Assembly (NCBI GenBank): GCA_002897115.2
Contig: BCIH01000007.1
Coordinates: 770,227-834,226, forward strand
Origin: Prototheca cutis
Lineage: Eukaryota > Chlorophyta > Trebouxiophyceae > Chlorellales > Chlorellaceae
Direction: 5' to 3'
DNA length: 64,000 bases
Made by a program: the position numbers and the translations under genes
Shown: one piece after another, positions 54,522 to 64,000 of the stretch
How positions within the stretch are numbered: position 1 is the first letter of the stretch
How the letters are laid out: each line of letters begins with the position of its first letter
Notes under the pieces: model-generated
What the model was told of the DNA's origin: nothing
What the model saw: the letters and a program-made list of their open reading frames with translations, nothing else
The model's database searches: none

Positions 54522-56533
54522 ATGGTTGGGGGCCCATTGTTCAATGCGACCGGTACGAAACCCGGAGTCGCCATGCTTGATGGTCCGACATCCGCCAGGT
54601 GCACCTGCTCACGCCCATTCGTGGCGGGATCCCCGACATTCACATATAGGCGTGCATTGCACGTGAGTAGTGGAGCACAGTGCTGCTCGGGGACTGCTGT
54701 GCTTGGTGCCCACGGACGTGTGGTGCGCAGGGCTCATACAACACATTAGGTGTGGGCGATGGCCTCTGAAGGGTGCAACGCCACGCCCCCACAACGCAGG
54801 TCGCACGTGCGGGCATCAGGGAGCTGAGACACCGCATGGGCGCCGTAAAGACGACCAAGAAAATCACAGATGCCATGAAACTCGTTTCCGCAGCCAAGGT
54901 CCTCAAGGCGCAGGAGTCGGTTGTCAAGAGCCGCCCGTTCATGGAATGTTTGACCCAGGTGTGGAAGTGCTTTTGGATTTTTTGGGGGCCCGATGTCCAT
55001 ATGGGAAATTGTGACGGTGATGACAACTGTCCATGCGAGAGACCGCACTCTAGTCCCCCCCCCCCCCCCCAACACACACACACTCACGCCTGTAGGTGCT
55101 GGATGCGCTGCCGTATATCCTGAGATTTGAGGACATCGATTCGCCACTGCTCACTGTGCGGCCCGTGCACTCCATCCTTATCGTGTGTGTTACAGCAGAC
55201 AGGGGGCTGTGCGGGGGTTACAACGCAGCCATCGTCAAGGCAAGCGGTTGACCGGTGGTTCCAGGTGTTGGCCCAATGGCGGTGGCATGCTCAAGCCCAT
55301 GCAGTGGGCTGTTGTGATCTGAGTAAACGATTGCATAGCTTCAACAACAACTGGACGCCTCCGTGGCCCTGCTGTCGCAGAAAACAGAGGCAAGGTGCCG
55401 GGAGCTGCAGGCCGCCGGGGTCCGTGTGCGGCTGCTCATGGTTGGAATGCGCGGAGCTGTGGCCCTTGCCCGCAACGAGGAATTGAAAGAAGCCATTATC
55501 AGTACGCTTGTGTGGGCCAGTGTTTATTCAGTTGGGGTGTATCACAGCTGCAGTTGCAAAGAGTTGACTGCCACAGCTGGACAGAGCGTGTTCAATGGAA
55601 ATGCATGTGGAAACTGGAGGCGCCTGCCGACCCGCACCTCGCCCGCTCCGACCCCCTCGCTCCCGGCATCATCGCGACAGGGGTGTTCCCGATGGACCAG
55701 GATCCCACGGCCAAGGACGCCCAAGTAGTTGCCGACGAAGTGTTCTCAAGCTTTGTCGGAGGGGACGTCGACCGCGTGGAAATCATCTTTTCCAAGTTTG
55801 TGTCCCTCATGACAGCAGGTACAGAATGGAAGGGAAGGGCTGTCGGCTCTTGTTTCTGTCTTTCTAGTGCCCTGGATGGGTGCAATGCCGAGTGACAGTT
55901 GTCCATCCATGTGATTTGGCCCCCCCCCCCCCNNNNNCCCCCCCCCCCCCCCCCCCCCACCCTCACACCCGGCCCTGTCCACTATGAATATACTGTGTAT
56001 CTTCAACACCTGCCCGTTTGCTGAACACAGAGCCTGTGGTGGAGGGGCTGCTGCCTCTTGCGGCGCCTGGTCGAGAGTATGACGTGGGCGGTGTCCGTGT
56101 GGGAGGGCAAGGAGACGAGGACTTCAAGGTGACGACTCACGAGGGCCATCTCGTCGTGGAAGCAGAGCCCGTGGCGGCTGGCGGGCAGCGCCCTGACTTT
56201 GCTGCTGACAATAAAATGGGCAACGATTTCCCCCCGGCAGCCGGCCGTGTACCTGGGGGCCAACAAAACCCATTTCTGGGAGATTACGTGTTTGGACAAG
56301 CGCCCGAGGAGATCCTTGACTCGCTGCTGCCACTGTATCTGAGCAGCACAGTACTACGGTGCTTACACGAAGCGCTCGCCTCGGAACTGGCCGCCCGCAT
56401 GAGGGCCATGACCGCGGCGTCCGATGCCGCGTCCAAGCTGCGTCGGGAGATTCAGCTGCAGCTCAACCGCAGCCGCCAGACCCGCATCACCACTGAGCTG
56501 TGCGAGATCGTTGCGAGCGCCGCCGCGGTGTGA
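54522..56533 (+). CDS. atpC: ATP synthase gamma subunit, plastid type, lacking the redox cysteines
   Basis: Six exons (54522-54662, 54800-54958, 55096-55239, 55381-55501, 55681-55818, 56031-56533) join in phase to 401 residues. The first exon is a Ser/Thr/Arg-containing transit peptide; the mature part starts near VARAGIRELRHRM. Family motifs are KITDAMKLVSAAKV, ADRGLCGGYN, PTAKDAQVVADEVF, and the C-terminal helix LPLYLSSTVLRCLHEALASE followed by LAARM. The chloroplast-specific insert is present (VEGLLPLAAPGREYDVGG ... DFKVTTHEGHLVVE). The two regulatory cysteines of the EICDxNGxC motif are Tyr and Arg. Gamma is the rotating shaft of plastid F1Fo-ATP synthase. Exon 3 ends at a GC donor (55240). 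An intron contains poly-C with five Ns (55933). Confidence 0.92.
55921..55958. repeat. Poly-C tract with 5-N gap in atpC intron
   Basis: More than 30 cytosines are interrupted by five unknown bases (55933-55937). The tract length is not reliable. Confidence 0.95.
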
Positions 56534-56818
56534 TGAGGATAGGGGAAGGCCCCGCTCCCTTTCGGGCACTGGAGCCAGTGACGTTTGAGCGCAATGAATG
56601 AATTCTCTCCGTCCCAGACAGAGAGTACAGCCGGGCCTTGGTACGACCACACCAAGGAGCCTGGTGGTGGATTGAGGTGCTTACAGCCTGCGATGGCACA
56701 AAACAAGACTCGGCCAGAGCGGGGTGCGTGGCAGCCCTTGCACACGCGCCCCACCCCGTAGCCCGGCCGGTGGCATGCCGACGGTGGACATCCCTGCGAC
56801 GACTCCTGCCCTCTCTCA

Positions 56819-58567
56819 CTACATTCCCGGGTACAAGCGCCAGATGTCGTCGAGCTTGGCGGGTTCCAGGGTCACGGGGCACGCGCCCCCTTCGCTCACG
56901 ACTCGATGGACGCACACGTAGCAGAAGACGTAGCCGCTGGGTGCCAAGACAGCAGGGTTCTTGCGCTCCTGGCGACAGATGGGGCACAACGATGCGTCCT
57001 CGGGCAGCGACAGACCGTGAATGGCCGGCGGCAGGACCGGGGGTGCTGGTGGCGGCTCCACGGGCTTGCCGTCTCCCAAAGCCTGCTCCCCAGAGGTGTA
57101 CCACCACTCCAGCAGCTGCACCGTTGGATGAGCAGGCAAGCGAGTGCTGAGGGGTTCGGCTGCACATGGCTGATGAAAGCTCAGACGGAACCCTGGGATA
57201 TGCGAACAGTCACGTATCACGAAGACTAGGCAGGGACACCACCCCCTCCCACTGGCTCAGCCCGGACAGACAACCGTCTCTCCGCCCAAGGCCCGAGAAC
57301 CCCGCAACAAGCACGTGCGTGCCTTGAATGCAAAGACGGAGAGTACCAGCGCGTTGCGGCTGTTGTCTGCCAGGAAAGATCCCGCACGGAGCGCGCCGCG
57401 GCGCAGGACGCGCAGCGGCCACATCAGCGCCGCGCCCGCCGCCATGCGGGCCATGCGTCTCTCGGAGACCGTCTTGGCCATGGCCGCCTGCGTGGGGAAG
57501 TTTGCGAGCGAGGTTTAACAAACGATATCAATGCAGTACATGTTTGCCGCGATGTGGACCCACATGCACACAAACGTGGAGCGACCCTCATCGACTTGTT
57601 CCTGCCACACCTGCACTCCACTCCAGAAACACCCATGCACCCACCCACCTGCGTGCCAGGTGTCACCCGCGCTATCGTAAGTCCTAGGAGGTGCAGGCCG
57701 GGCGTATAGTACTGGGTCTGGCCCATGAGATACAGGAGTTGATACAGGAAGCGCAGGCCCTCGTGCCCCGCCACGGCCCAGGGGTAGGCGCGGAGGAACG
57801 CACGCATGGCCAGCCGCTGCCAGCCGTCGTCAGTGCCAGCCGTGCTCAAGCCAGCCCGCACCTGTTGGCCCTCGGGTACTCCGAGCGCTGCCAGCGCGCT
57901 CCGGTCAGCGCCGTGCTGCTCATACAGCGCATCTAACTTCGACCGGATATACGGCACGAGTGTCTGCGAGGAGGAAAGGTCAGGGTTGGTACGAGGTAAA
58001 TAGGGGCATGCTCGGGTGCTTGTGCAGTGCGTACCGAGTGTGAAGAGGGGAGACCGTCTGATATGAGGCAGGTCCTATCCCTAGAAAAACCAATGCACGC
58101 ACCAATAGTGCCAACGAAGATATCCTCTGCGCATGTGTGAGCCTGCCATCGCTGCTCTGCCTGCCCTGCTCGCCGACTGGCGTTCTGTGCAGCGCATACA
58201 GCCCCTCTGAGAAGCTTGCGTCCGAGTTGTATAGCGAGCTCCGGTTCAGCCAGGCGCTGACCAGGAAGAAGACCTCATCCTCGTGGTTGAGGAGTCTCAG
58301 CAGGGAGGGGCGGCGCTGCGCGTACACCTGTGCATACCAAGGTGCGCGCGAGGAAAGGTCAGTTTTCCGGGTTGGGCCCACGGAAATCACATCGCCAAGC
58401 GCGGCCTGCAACATCCCCATCGGCTCCTTCAATTGCATACACACACCACATACAGATAATGAATATGTAATTGCCGATTTCAGGCTTGGCAGGAGCTTGT
58501 CCGCCGCGAGGAGCTCGAAAAACGTGGGGCGGGCAGAGGCCTCCCCCCCAAGCGTGACAAAACTCAT
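56819..58567 (-). CDS. PEX12: Peroxin-12 (peroxisomal RING ubiquitin ligase subunit)
   Basis: Five minus-strand exons (58454-58567, 58103-58327, 57667-57963, 57323-57487, 56819-57115) join in phase to 365 residues. It begins MSFVTLGG and RPTFFELLAADKLLPSL, both typical of PEX12, then NHEDEVFFLVSAWLNRSSLY, LVPYIRSKLDALYEQ, FLYQLLYLMGQTQYYTPGLH, and LLEWWYTSGEQ. The C-terminal RING is CPIC ... FCYVCV ... CPVTL, with fewer zinc ligands than a full RING, as is normal for PEX12. With PEX2 and PEX10 it forms the channel that ubiquitinates and exports the import receptor PEX5. The fourth exon ends at an apparent GC donor (AAG|GCACGC). The gene start faces the next gene across 307 bp. Confidence 0.95.
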
Positions 58568-58874
58568 GGCCCTGGCACTCCTCCAGCCATGATGGCGTGG
58601 ACATAAACGGTACTATGGAGTGTAATGATATGTCTCACAAATGGCAGGTCCCGGCAAGGTGATGCAGAAGTTGTTTGCGTGCCTGACGGATTATCAATGC
58701 CTGTCGGAGATCGGGGAATGCGTCCGAAAATCTTGCGTGGCACCACCACAGGAATGCGCAACATCATCGAATGGAATGGGGATCAGAAAGCAATGCTTCT
58801 GTCGCTCTCAGCCATGAAAGCTCGAATGGGCTGGAATATTAGGTGTTTTTAGAACTCATTACACCCGCGTCAAG
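58568..58874. promoter_or_regulatory. Short divergent promoter region between PEX12 and the 153-residue protein gene
   Basis: Only 307 bp lie between two opposite start codons, so the promoters must be close or shared. No clear core elements can be named. Confidence 0.45.
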
Positions 58875-59473
58875 ATGCACGGTGCCTCCGCTTCAACCGT
58901 GAGACCCCTTGGGGTCCCTGCCAGGGGCCTGGCCTCCACCGTGCGATACAACTCGCCTCGCCTGTCCAGAGCCAGGGCTTTCCCCCTTCCCCTCGCGAGC
59001 CTGGTCGTGGATTTCCCCCGGATCGCCAGTCCCGCCAAGGAATGGCTGACCAGCAAAGTCCCGGTGTGGTCTGGGTTTGATGGCAATGCTATCAACCGCA
59101 TCTTTATCCACGACATCGTCCACTCCGATCCCATCAAGGTGGCAGCCATGCTCGCCACGGCAGCCACGCTCATAGGCTTGGGAGGTGAGATTGATTGGTG
59201 GTTGCGTCTACAGGCAGGAAGGCCTGCAGCGGGATCGGAGGGACGGCTCTGGGACCAAGACTGGGATATCCATTCTGCCTCAATTTGACGGGAGATCCCC
59301 GATGAATTCTCATGCACCCAGGTGGGCGCGTGCTGGCCTGGATGAGCAGCCCCAAGCATGAGGAGGACGACGCTCGGACCCTGAAGAAAGACCGCCAGAC
59401 GGGCCTCGCCTGGCTGGCCGCCATCACGGCCATCGCGCTGTGGTGCAGCGCCGGCGATGTGTCTTTCAAGTAG
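58875..59473 (+). CDS. Small unidentified organelle-targeted membrane protein
   Basis: Two exons (58875-59184, 59322-59473) join in phase to 153 residues. I do not recognise the family. The first 50 residues are rich in Arg, Ser, Ala and Pro without acids (for example RPLGVPARGLASTVRYNSPR), a likely mitochondrial or plastid presequence. The centre has the string IFIHDIVHSDPIKVAAMLAT, leading into a hydrophobic helix interrupted by the intron. A charged loop with PKHEEDDARTLKKDRQ follows, and then a second hydrophobic helix (GLAWLAAITAIALWC). Two short membrane helices with a charged loop suggest a small accessory subunit of an inner-membrane complex, but this is inference only. Confidence 0.7.
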
Positions 59474-59568
59474 CCCCATGCTGTGGAGGATTCAATCGCT
59501 ATTGAAAGACATCACACCAATCATATGAACAAAGCTTTACTCGGTTTGATAAAAACCAGGTGGCCCAT

Positions 59569-59850
59569 TCAGCTGCTGGCCTGGGCTCCCCGGAGCAGCT
59601 CCATTCGCAGACTGGGCGTGTTCTTCATCAGCCGCTCCGACTCCCCCGTCCACCGAAAGTTGAGGACGATGGATGGAACCAGCCCTGCGCCGCGGACCGT
59701 CTGACCAGGGCCAGGCTCAAGTCGCGCGGCCCGCGCGCCGGGCATCCCCAGCTGGAACGTGTTGAGCGGGTCGGCCAGCGATTCGGTGACCCAGGTCAAC
59801 ACCCGTGCCGCAGGCTCCTCAGCCCCAAACTCACCCTGTGAGAGTCATTT

Positions 59851-59882
<32 letters not shown>

Positions 59883-61396
59883 TTGGGCACCGGCAAACAT
59901 GCACAGCATGGAATGTCATGGTGAAATCTGTCCCCTGGTCGTGCCATCGATGCCTCACTCCACCTTCCAAACACCACCAGCAAATCAAGCAAAGCCCCAC
60001 CCCAAACACGGCGGCACCTGCAGGGAAATGCCTTCGGGAAAGCGGACTCTGACAACGGCATGGTCCTTGTCCGGGCCCCGGTTCTTGGCAGCCAGCCGCT
60101 CGCGCATCTCTCGTGTCATGAGGATCTTGTCCTGTTCCCGTTTCCGCAGCGCCACCTGGAAGGCAGCCTTGAGCTCCACACCCGTTCGCTCAAAAAACCA
60201 GCCAGGAACCTCTGCCTCCACCGACTGCGGCAGCAGCACCCGCGTGTTGCGAGGCCGCGGTGGCGTCTCTGTGGCTGCGCAGGTCCTTTCTGTTGGTGGC
60301 GTAACCTGACTGCCCTGCTGCTGCTGCATCGCAGGCCTTTGCTGCTGCTGCTGCTGCTGCTGCACAACCCCAGGACTCTCCCTGGCCGGCTGCCCAGCAC
60401 CAGTGCCTACCGCTTGCTGCAGCCGCTCGTGCACCGCCGTGAGCAAGGACAAGTCTGCCTCCATGGGAAGCTCCACAAACCTGTGTAACAGCATTATTTT
60501 TGACAGTGGAAATCAATGAGATGAGTGCTAGGGAGCGGGAATGTCCAGAGAAACCAGAGTCGCCAAGTATCCCACGCCCAACGTTGTACACGTACCCGCC
60601 GTCCTCATCGGTTCCCGGTCGGAGTTGGAATCCGAGGGCCAAGAAAAGGTCCAGTGGGCCGTCTGTCTCCACCAGTGCCTGGCGGAGGGCAGAATTGTGC
60701 AGTCGCAACCGTCGATACTTGGCCGCCCCGGGGTTGTCATGCACGTTTCGCAGAAGCCTGGCCACGAGCTGCCCCGGTTCGCCGGGATCGGTGCCCAGCG
60801 AGAGCACCGTGGCCAGTGCCATCTGCACATCTTCTGGCAGCTGCCCTGCAGCCAGTTGTGCCGGCGGCTGTGACGCAGCTGGAGAGCTGTCGACAGCCGA
60901 CAGCCTTGGAACTGGAGGTGGCGCTGGCAGCGCTGTTGCTGGAGCAGTGCCTCCAGCTGGCTGGCCCCGCTGCGGCATCTGGCCATCAGTGAGGCTCAAT
61001 CCGGCCAAGCTTGCTGGTATTGCCGTGGGTCTCGAAGTGGTTGAGAGAGGTTGTGCACTGGCAGCCACTCCACTCGGCGCGTGAATTGCCCCTGGGCCCT
61101 GTCGCCCAGCCGGCCTCGCATCGCCAGTGGGCACTCCTATGGTGGAACTGTTTGCCCCCTGCACTCCGAGTCCCGGTGCAAGGAAGGCCATGTCATACTA
61201 ACACTCCATTTCAGTGCGTTGACATATTCGTGCAAGCAAGGCGAATCCATAGCGCCACACTGCGCACCGTTGCGGGGGGAGCCCCGCCTAGGACACGGGC
61301 CTTGCCTTTGCCCTTCCATTTCTGCTCCGAGCTCGAGGACGCCACATCCGAGAGCTTTGTCGTCCATCCCTCAAACGTCTTTTTCAGATTATCCAT
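59569..61396 (-). CDS. PUB + UBX domain p97/CDC48 cofactor (UBXN6/PUX2-like)
   Basis: Four minus-strand exons (61268-61396, 60596-61197, 60018-60480, 59569-59835) join in phase to 486 residues. The N-terminus MDNLKKTFEGWTTKL followed by KGKGKARVLGG is the VIM-like opening of UBXD1/PUX2 proteins. A Pro/Ala-rich linker leads to the PUB domain (GQLVARLLRNVHDNPGAAKY, LRQALVETDGPLDLFLALGF), directly followed by FVELPMEADLSLL. A glutamine-rich linker then leads to the UBX domain (AVVRVRFPEGISLQGEF ... VLTWVTESL). Such proteins bind both ends of the AAA ATPase CDC48/p97 and guide it in endolysosomal and degradation tasks. The usual FPR loop of UBX is not evident. Confidence 0.88.
59849..59883. repeat. 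Poly-T/poly-G junction in UBX gene intron
   Basis: About a dozen thymines run into about 20 guanines. On the gene strand this is a poly-C/poly-A junction just before the acceptor of the last exon. Confidence 0.9.
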
Positions 61397-61910
61397 GGCA
61401 AACTATCGTTGCGTGCAGGATCGCGTCACTCGTGCATCGCAACAGATCAGTTCCGCAGCAAAAAGAGTTGCTCTTCGTCCAAGTGATCTGGAGCCTGGAC
61501 GGTGGCAGAGGGTAAATCCGGTACTCCCAGGCTCCTGTACCGCTGATAAACGTATCGCTTTTGTTCACGGATGTAGGCGCGGGGCCTATGCAGCGCCGTG
61601 ATCGCCGAGTGTCGCCGACGAAGCGTGGGTGGTGGGTACCATCGAGAATTCCACGCGTCTTTGGTTTGGGGGAACACAAGACCACGGCTCTGTGCACCGT
61701 CTATCCAGGCCTGTTCTCATGCTCACAACACTCACATCACAAGGATGAAGACGATCGCATTTGGATCTCGAAGACGTACTCTCTCATGAGCACAATTAAA
61801 GAAACTGAGGCATGGCCAGCGTGGAATTGTCATCTTACTCACGGCGCCTACCATGCCTGTCGCGCTCGCGCTCAAAGCAGTCGGCCTGGCCTGCCACAAA
61901 CCCGGCGCTC
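61397..61910. other. Intergenic region between two minus-strand genes
   Basis: It holds the promoter of the UBX gene and the 3' UTR of the J-domain gene. No exon is seen. Confidence 0.4.
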
Positions 61911-64000
61911 TCATTCGGCAGGCCGAAGCATGTGCAGGAGCCAGGGGTAGGCGGCGTCATACTCCCGCCGTGCCTGCGGGTCCAGCAGCGTGCGGTGGGC
62001 AGTTCGCACCAGGTCAAACAGCTCCTTGGCCGCATCTGGGGTCAAAGCCGGCGTCGCCTTGTCCGGATGCAGCTGAAGTGCCAGCGATCTGGCACGTAGA
62101 CGGCGTCGGGTTTGTTGATTCATTTATTTGTGATGCGCTACAGCATGGTCACAGCCTTGGTGCCCAATGGCTGATGAGAGCCAGTGGCGCAACCCTCCCA
62201 TAAACCCAGGTGCGGGTCCATCTCGTCTCACCTAAATGCGCCCTGGACATCAGCACTGCCGGCTCCAGGCGTCAGACCGAGCAGCGCGTACCAGTCCGGC
62301 TGCAGCGTCGGCACGTCGGCCAGCACGGCGGCCCGGAGGCGCAGCTTCCGTGCAGCTTCCGCATCGCCCCGTGTTGGCACCCAGGCCGCGAGCTCGCGCT
62401 GAGCGGGCCCCAGGCATCCCAGACGAAGCAGCAGAGCTGCCAGCTCACGGCCCCCAGACGCGCCCAACGCCATGGCGCAGTGCAGGTCGGCCAGTGCAGC
62501 CGCCCCGGCACCCACTGCCTTGAACTGCCGCGCGCGCTGCAGGTACAGCGCCTGGCGCGGATCGGGCATGCCCGGGGCCGCTGCAGCATTCTCAGGGCCA
62601 GCCTCCCGCTGGAGACGAATTAATTCCTCCGTCAGGGACGCAATCTCGGCGGCGCAGCGGTCTCGCCGGCTCTGTGGCGCTACATCGCAGTCTTTGTTCT
62701 TCTCAGCACAATGCATCGACGCTGGCTCCTCGCGTGCCGCCGACCGCCAGGGTGTCTCCAGCTTTGGGCCACTGCCGGTTCCTGGCCGCCGCTCGCCGGC
62801 ACCTCCTTCGGTGCCATCCTCACTGGTGCTGGGGCTGGATTCAGGGCTGGCAGCCCCAGAGTCGGTACTTCCGTCGTCCGTTCCGTCGGTCGAAGAAGAT
62901 CCCGGCGGCCGCAAGGACCCGTGGTGCCGGTGGCGGGGCGACAGGTCGATGTGCGCGGCTGCCGCGGTCCAACGTGGAGAACCGGGGTCGAAGGCGCTGG
63001 TATCGCTGCTGCGTCCACTGCTTCTTCCATCTGAGTCAGGTCCGGCTCTCTGGCCCTGCTCTGACCCCGGCGAAGTCGTGCCAGCTGACGGTGACTGGCA
63101 GAGCCGAGGACTGGACTGCGGCGATGCACAGGCACTGCCGTCGGCTGCTTCTACAGGCAGCAATTCGCCGGTGGCATCGTCGCCCCCATGTGCCTGCCGT
63201 GGTGCTGCTCCCATTGAGTTGGCAAGGTGTGCTACACCGAAATGTGAGGCGTCCGAGCTGGTCGCCTCTTCTCCCTCCTCGTCTGCGCTCTCCTCCTCTG
63301 TCTCATTGACATCAGAGGTGGAAGAGCACGGTGCCGTGGAACTCGATGGTGATGCAGAACTTCTCCAGCGTGTGCTGCGTGCTCCCTCCTCCGGTGCTGG
63401 CCCTCCGGCCTCTGCGGCCGTCGGACTGGAAGAAGGTTCCCGATCCAGCTGCAGCTGCAGCGCCCGGAGAGCCTCCAGCAACGACACCTCCAGGTCCTGC
63501 AACCCTGATGTTGCGTCATTTTCAGCCCGATGTGAACCGTGGGTGGATCGGACACCGCGAGCGCTGCGCTCCCGGGTCCCTCGCCGCATCATCTCGACCA
63601 CGGCCCGTTCTGCCCCGAGTTCGGCTCGAAGGACTCGAATCTCTTCCTGCTGCTGCGCCAGCCGAGCCTCCAGGTCCCGACGCTCCGCCTGCATGTGCAG
63701 CAGCCGCTGCTGCGCCGTCCGCCAGTTGCCATGCACGAGCCGCAGCTCCTGTTGTTCGTACAGGCAGGGCGGTCGTTGTCGGAGGGGTTGTTTGGTGCAG
63801 CATGCGTGCAATAGACTGTAGCAGACGTAGGATAAGGCACACATCCCTGGAAGAAGCAACAACGCATCGATGGTAGTACTTGGAAGAAAGTTCTCACATC
63901 CACCGCATCACACGGGTCACACTCAAAAAATTATCACTGCCGTACATCTTCGCAGGCCGCCAGGCGCAGCCTCAGCAGGTCAGACGAGCTGTGCAGCCGA
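61911..64000 (-). CDS. Coiled-coil/TPR protein with C-terminal J domain (partial)
   Basis: Minus-strand exons 63946-64000 (continuing beyond the window), 62232-63748 and 61911-62088 join in phase. The N-terminal visible part is a coiled coil (HMQAERRDLEARLAQQQEEI). A long acidic, Ser/Glu/Pro-rich disordered segment follows, then TPR-like helices (RARQFKAVGAGAAALADLHC, LLLRLGCLGPAQRELAAW). The end is a J domain split by the last intron: PDWYALLGLTPGA ... GAFR joined to SLALQLHPDKATPALTPDAA and REYDAAYPW. The HPD motif needed to stimulate Hsp70 is intact. TPR plus terminal J is the layout of DNAJC7/DNAJC3-like co-chaperones. The N-terminus lies outside the window. Confidence 0.85.

Noticed and set aside
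62472..63821. 449-codon open frame on the plus strand
   Set aside because: It is antisense to the low-complexity part of the J-domain gene; serine/alanine-rich shadow with no homology.

Overview
This is nuclear DNA from a eukaryote, most likely a GC-rich green alga of the trebouxiophyte type (Chlorella, Auxenochlorella or Prototheca relatives). Nearly every gene is broken by short GT-AG introns, and a notable minority of introns start with GC. The gene set is plant-like: a SNM1/ligase fusion (LIG6), PRMT10, SYP5, a plastid SecY, a plastid-type ATP synthase gamma and a RAP-domain organelle RNA protein. I rebuilt exons by hand from splice sites and reading-frame phase. Where I give an exon list, the phases close exactly unless I say otherwise.

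Left part (1-25,112). An antiporter fragment (-) and LIG6 (+) diverge from one promoter region. Then come a CBS-domain protein (-), a 75-residue HABP4/Stm1-like protein (+), a divergent cyclophilin (+), an aldehyde dehydrogenase (-), a SMARCAD1/Fun30-type remodeller with a polyglutamine N-terminus (-), and a SecY translocase subunit (+).

Middle part (25,113-48,911). The first copy of a Fanzor/TnpB-derived element sits at about 25.6-26.9 kb. It is followed by a poly-alanine nuclear-type protein (+), a MYND+CS protein (+), a Qc-SNARE (-), PRMT10 (+), a 13-exon RAP-domain protein (-), an ankyrin/RMT2-type arginine methyltransferase (+), KEOPS subunit Pcc1 (-), a bestrophin-like channel (+) interrupted by a 100-N assembly gap, and SFT2 (-).

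Right part (49,000-64,000). The second copy of the Fanzor-derived element is at 49.07-50.34 kb. It is followed by a GTPBP1-like GTPase (+), plastid-type ATP synthase gamma (+), PEX12 (-), a small unidentified organelle-type membrane protein (+), a PUB+UBX p97 cofactor (-), and a TPR/J-domain protein (-) that runs off the end.

Most interesting: (1) the two element copies have the same relative layout: a TnpB/Fanzor zinc-ribbon and RuvC tail about 1 kb from a roughly 117-bp core that is almost identical in both copies, can fold into hairpins, and has much more diverged flanks. (2) The ATP synthase gamma keeps the chloroplast-type regulatory insert but has lost both redox cysteines, which fits a plastid without photosynthesis or a redox-insensitive paralogue. 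(3) LIG6 carries a ligase-I-like PIP box in its linker. (4) Five introns appear to use GC-AG splicing. Genes here are mostly housekeeping genes in single file on both strands, with no operon logic.
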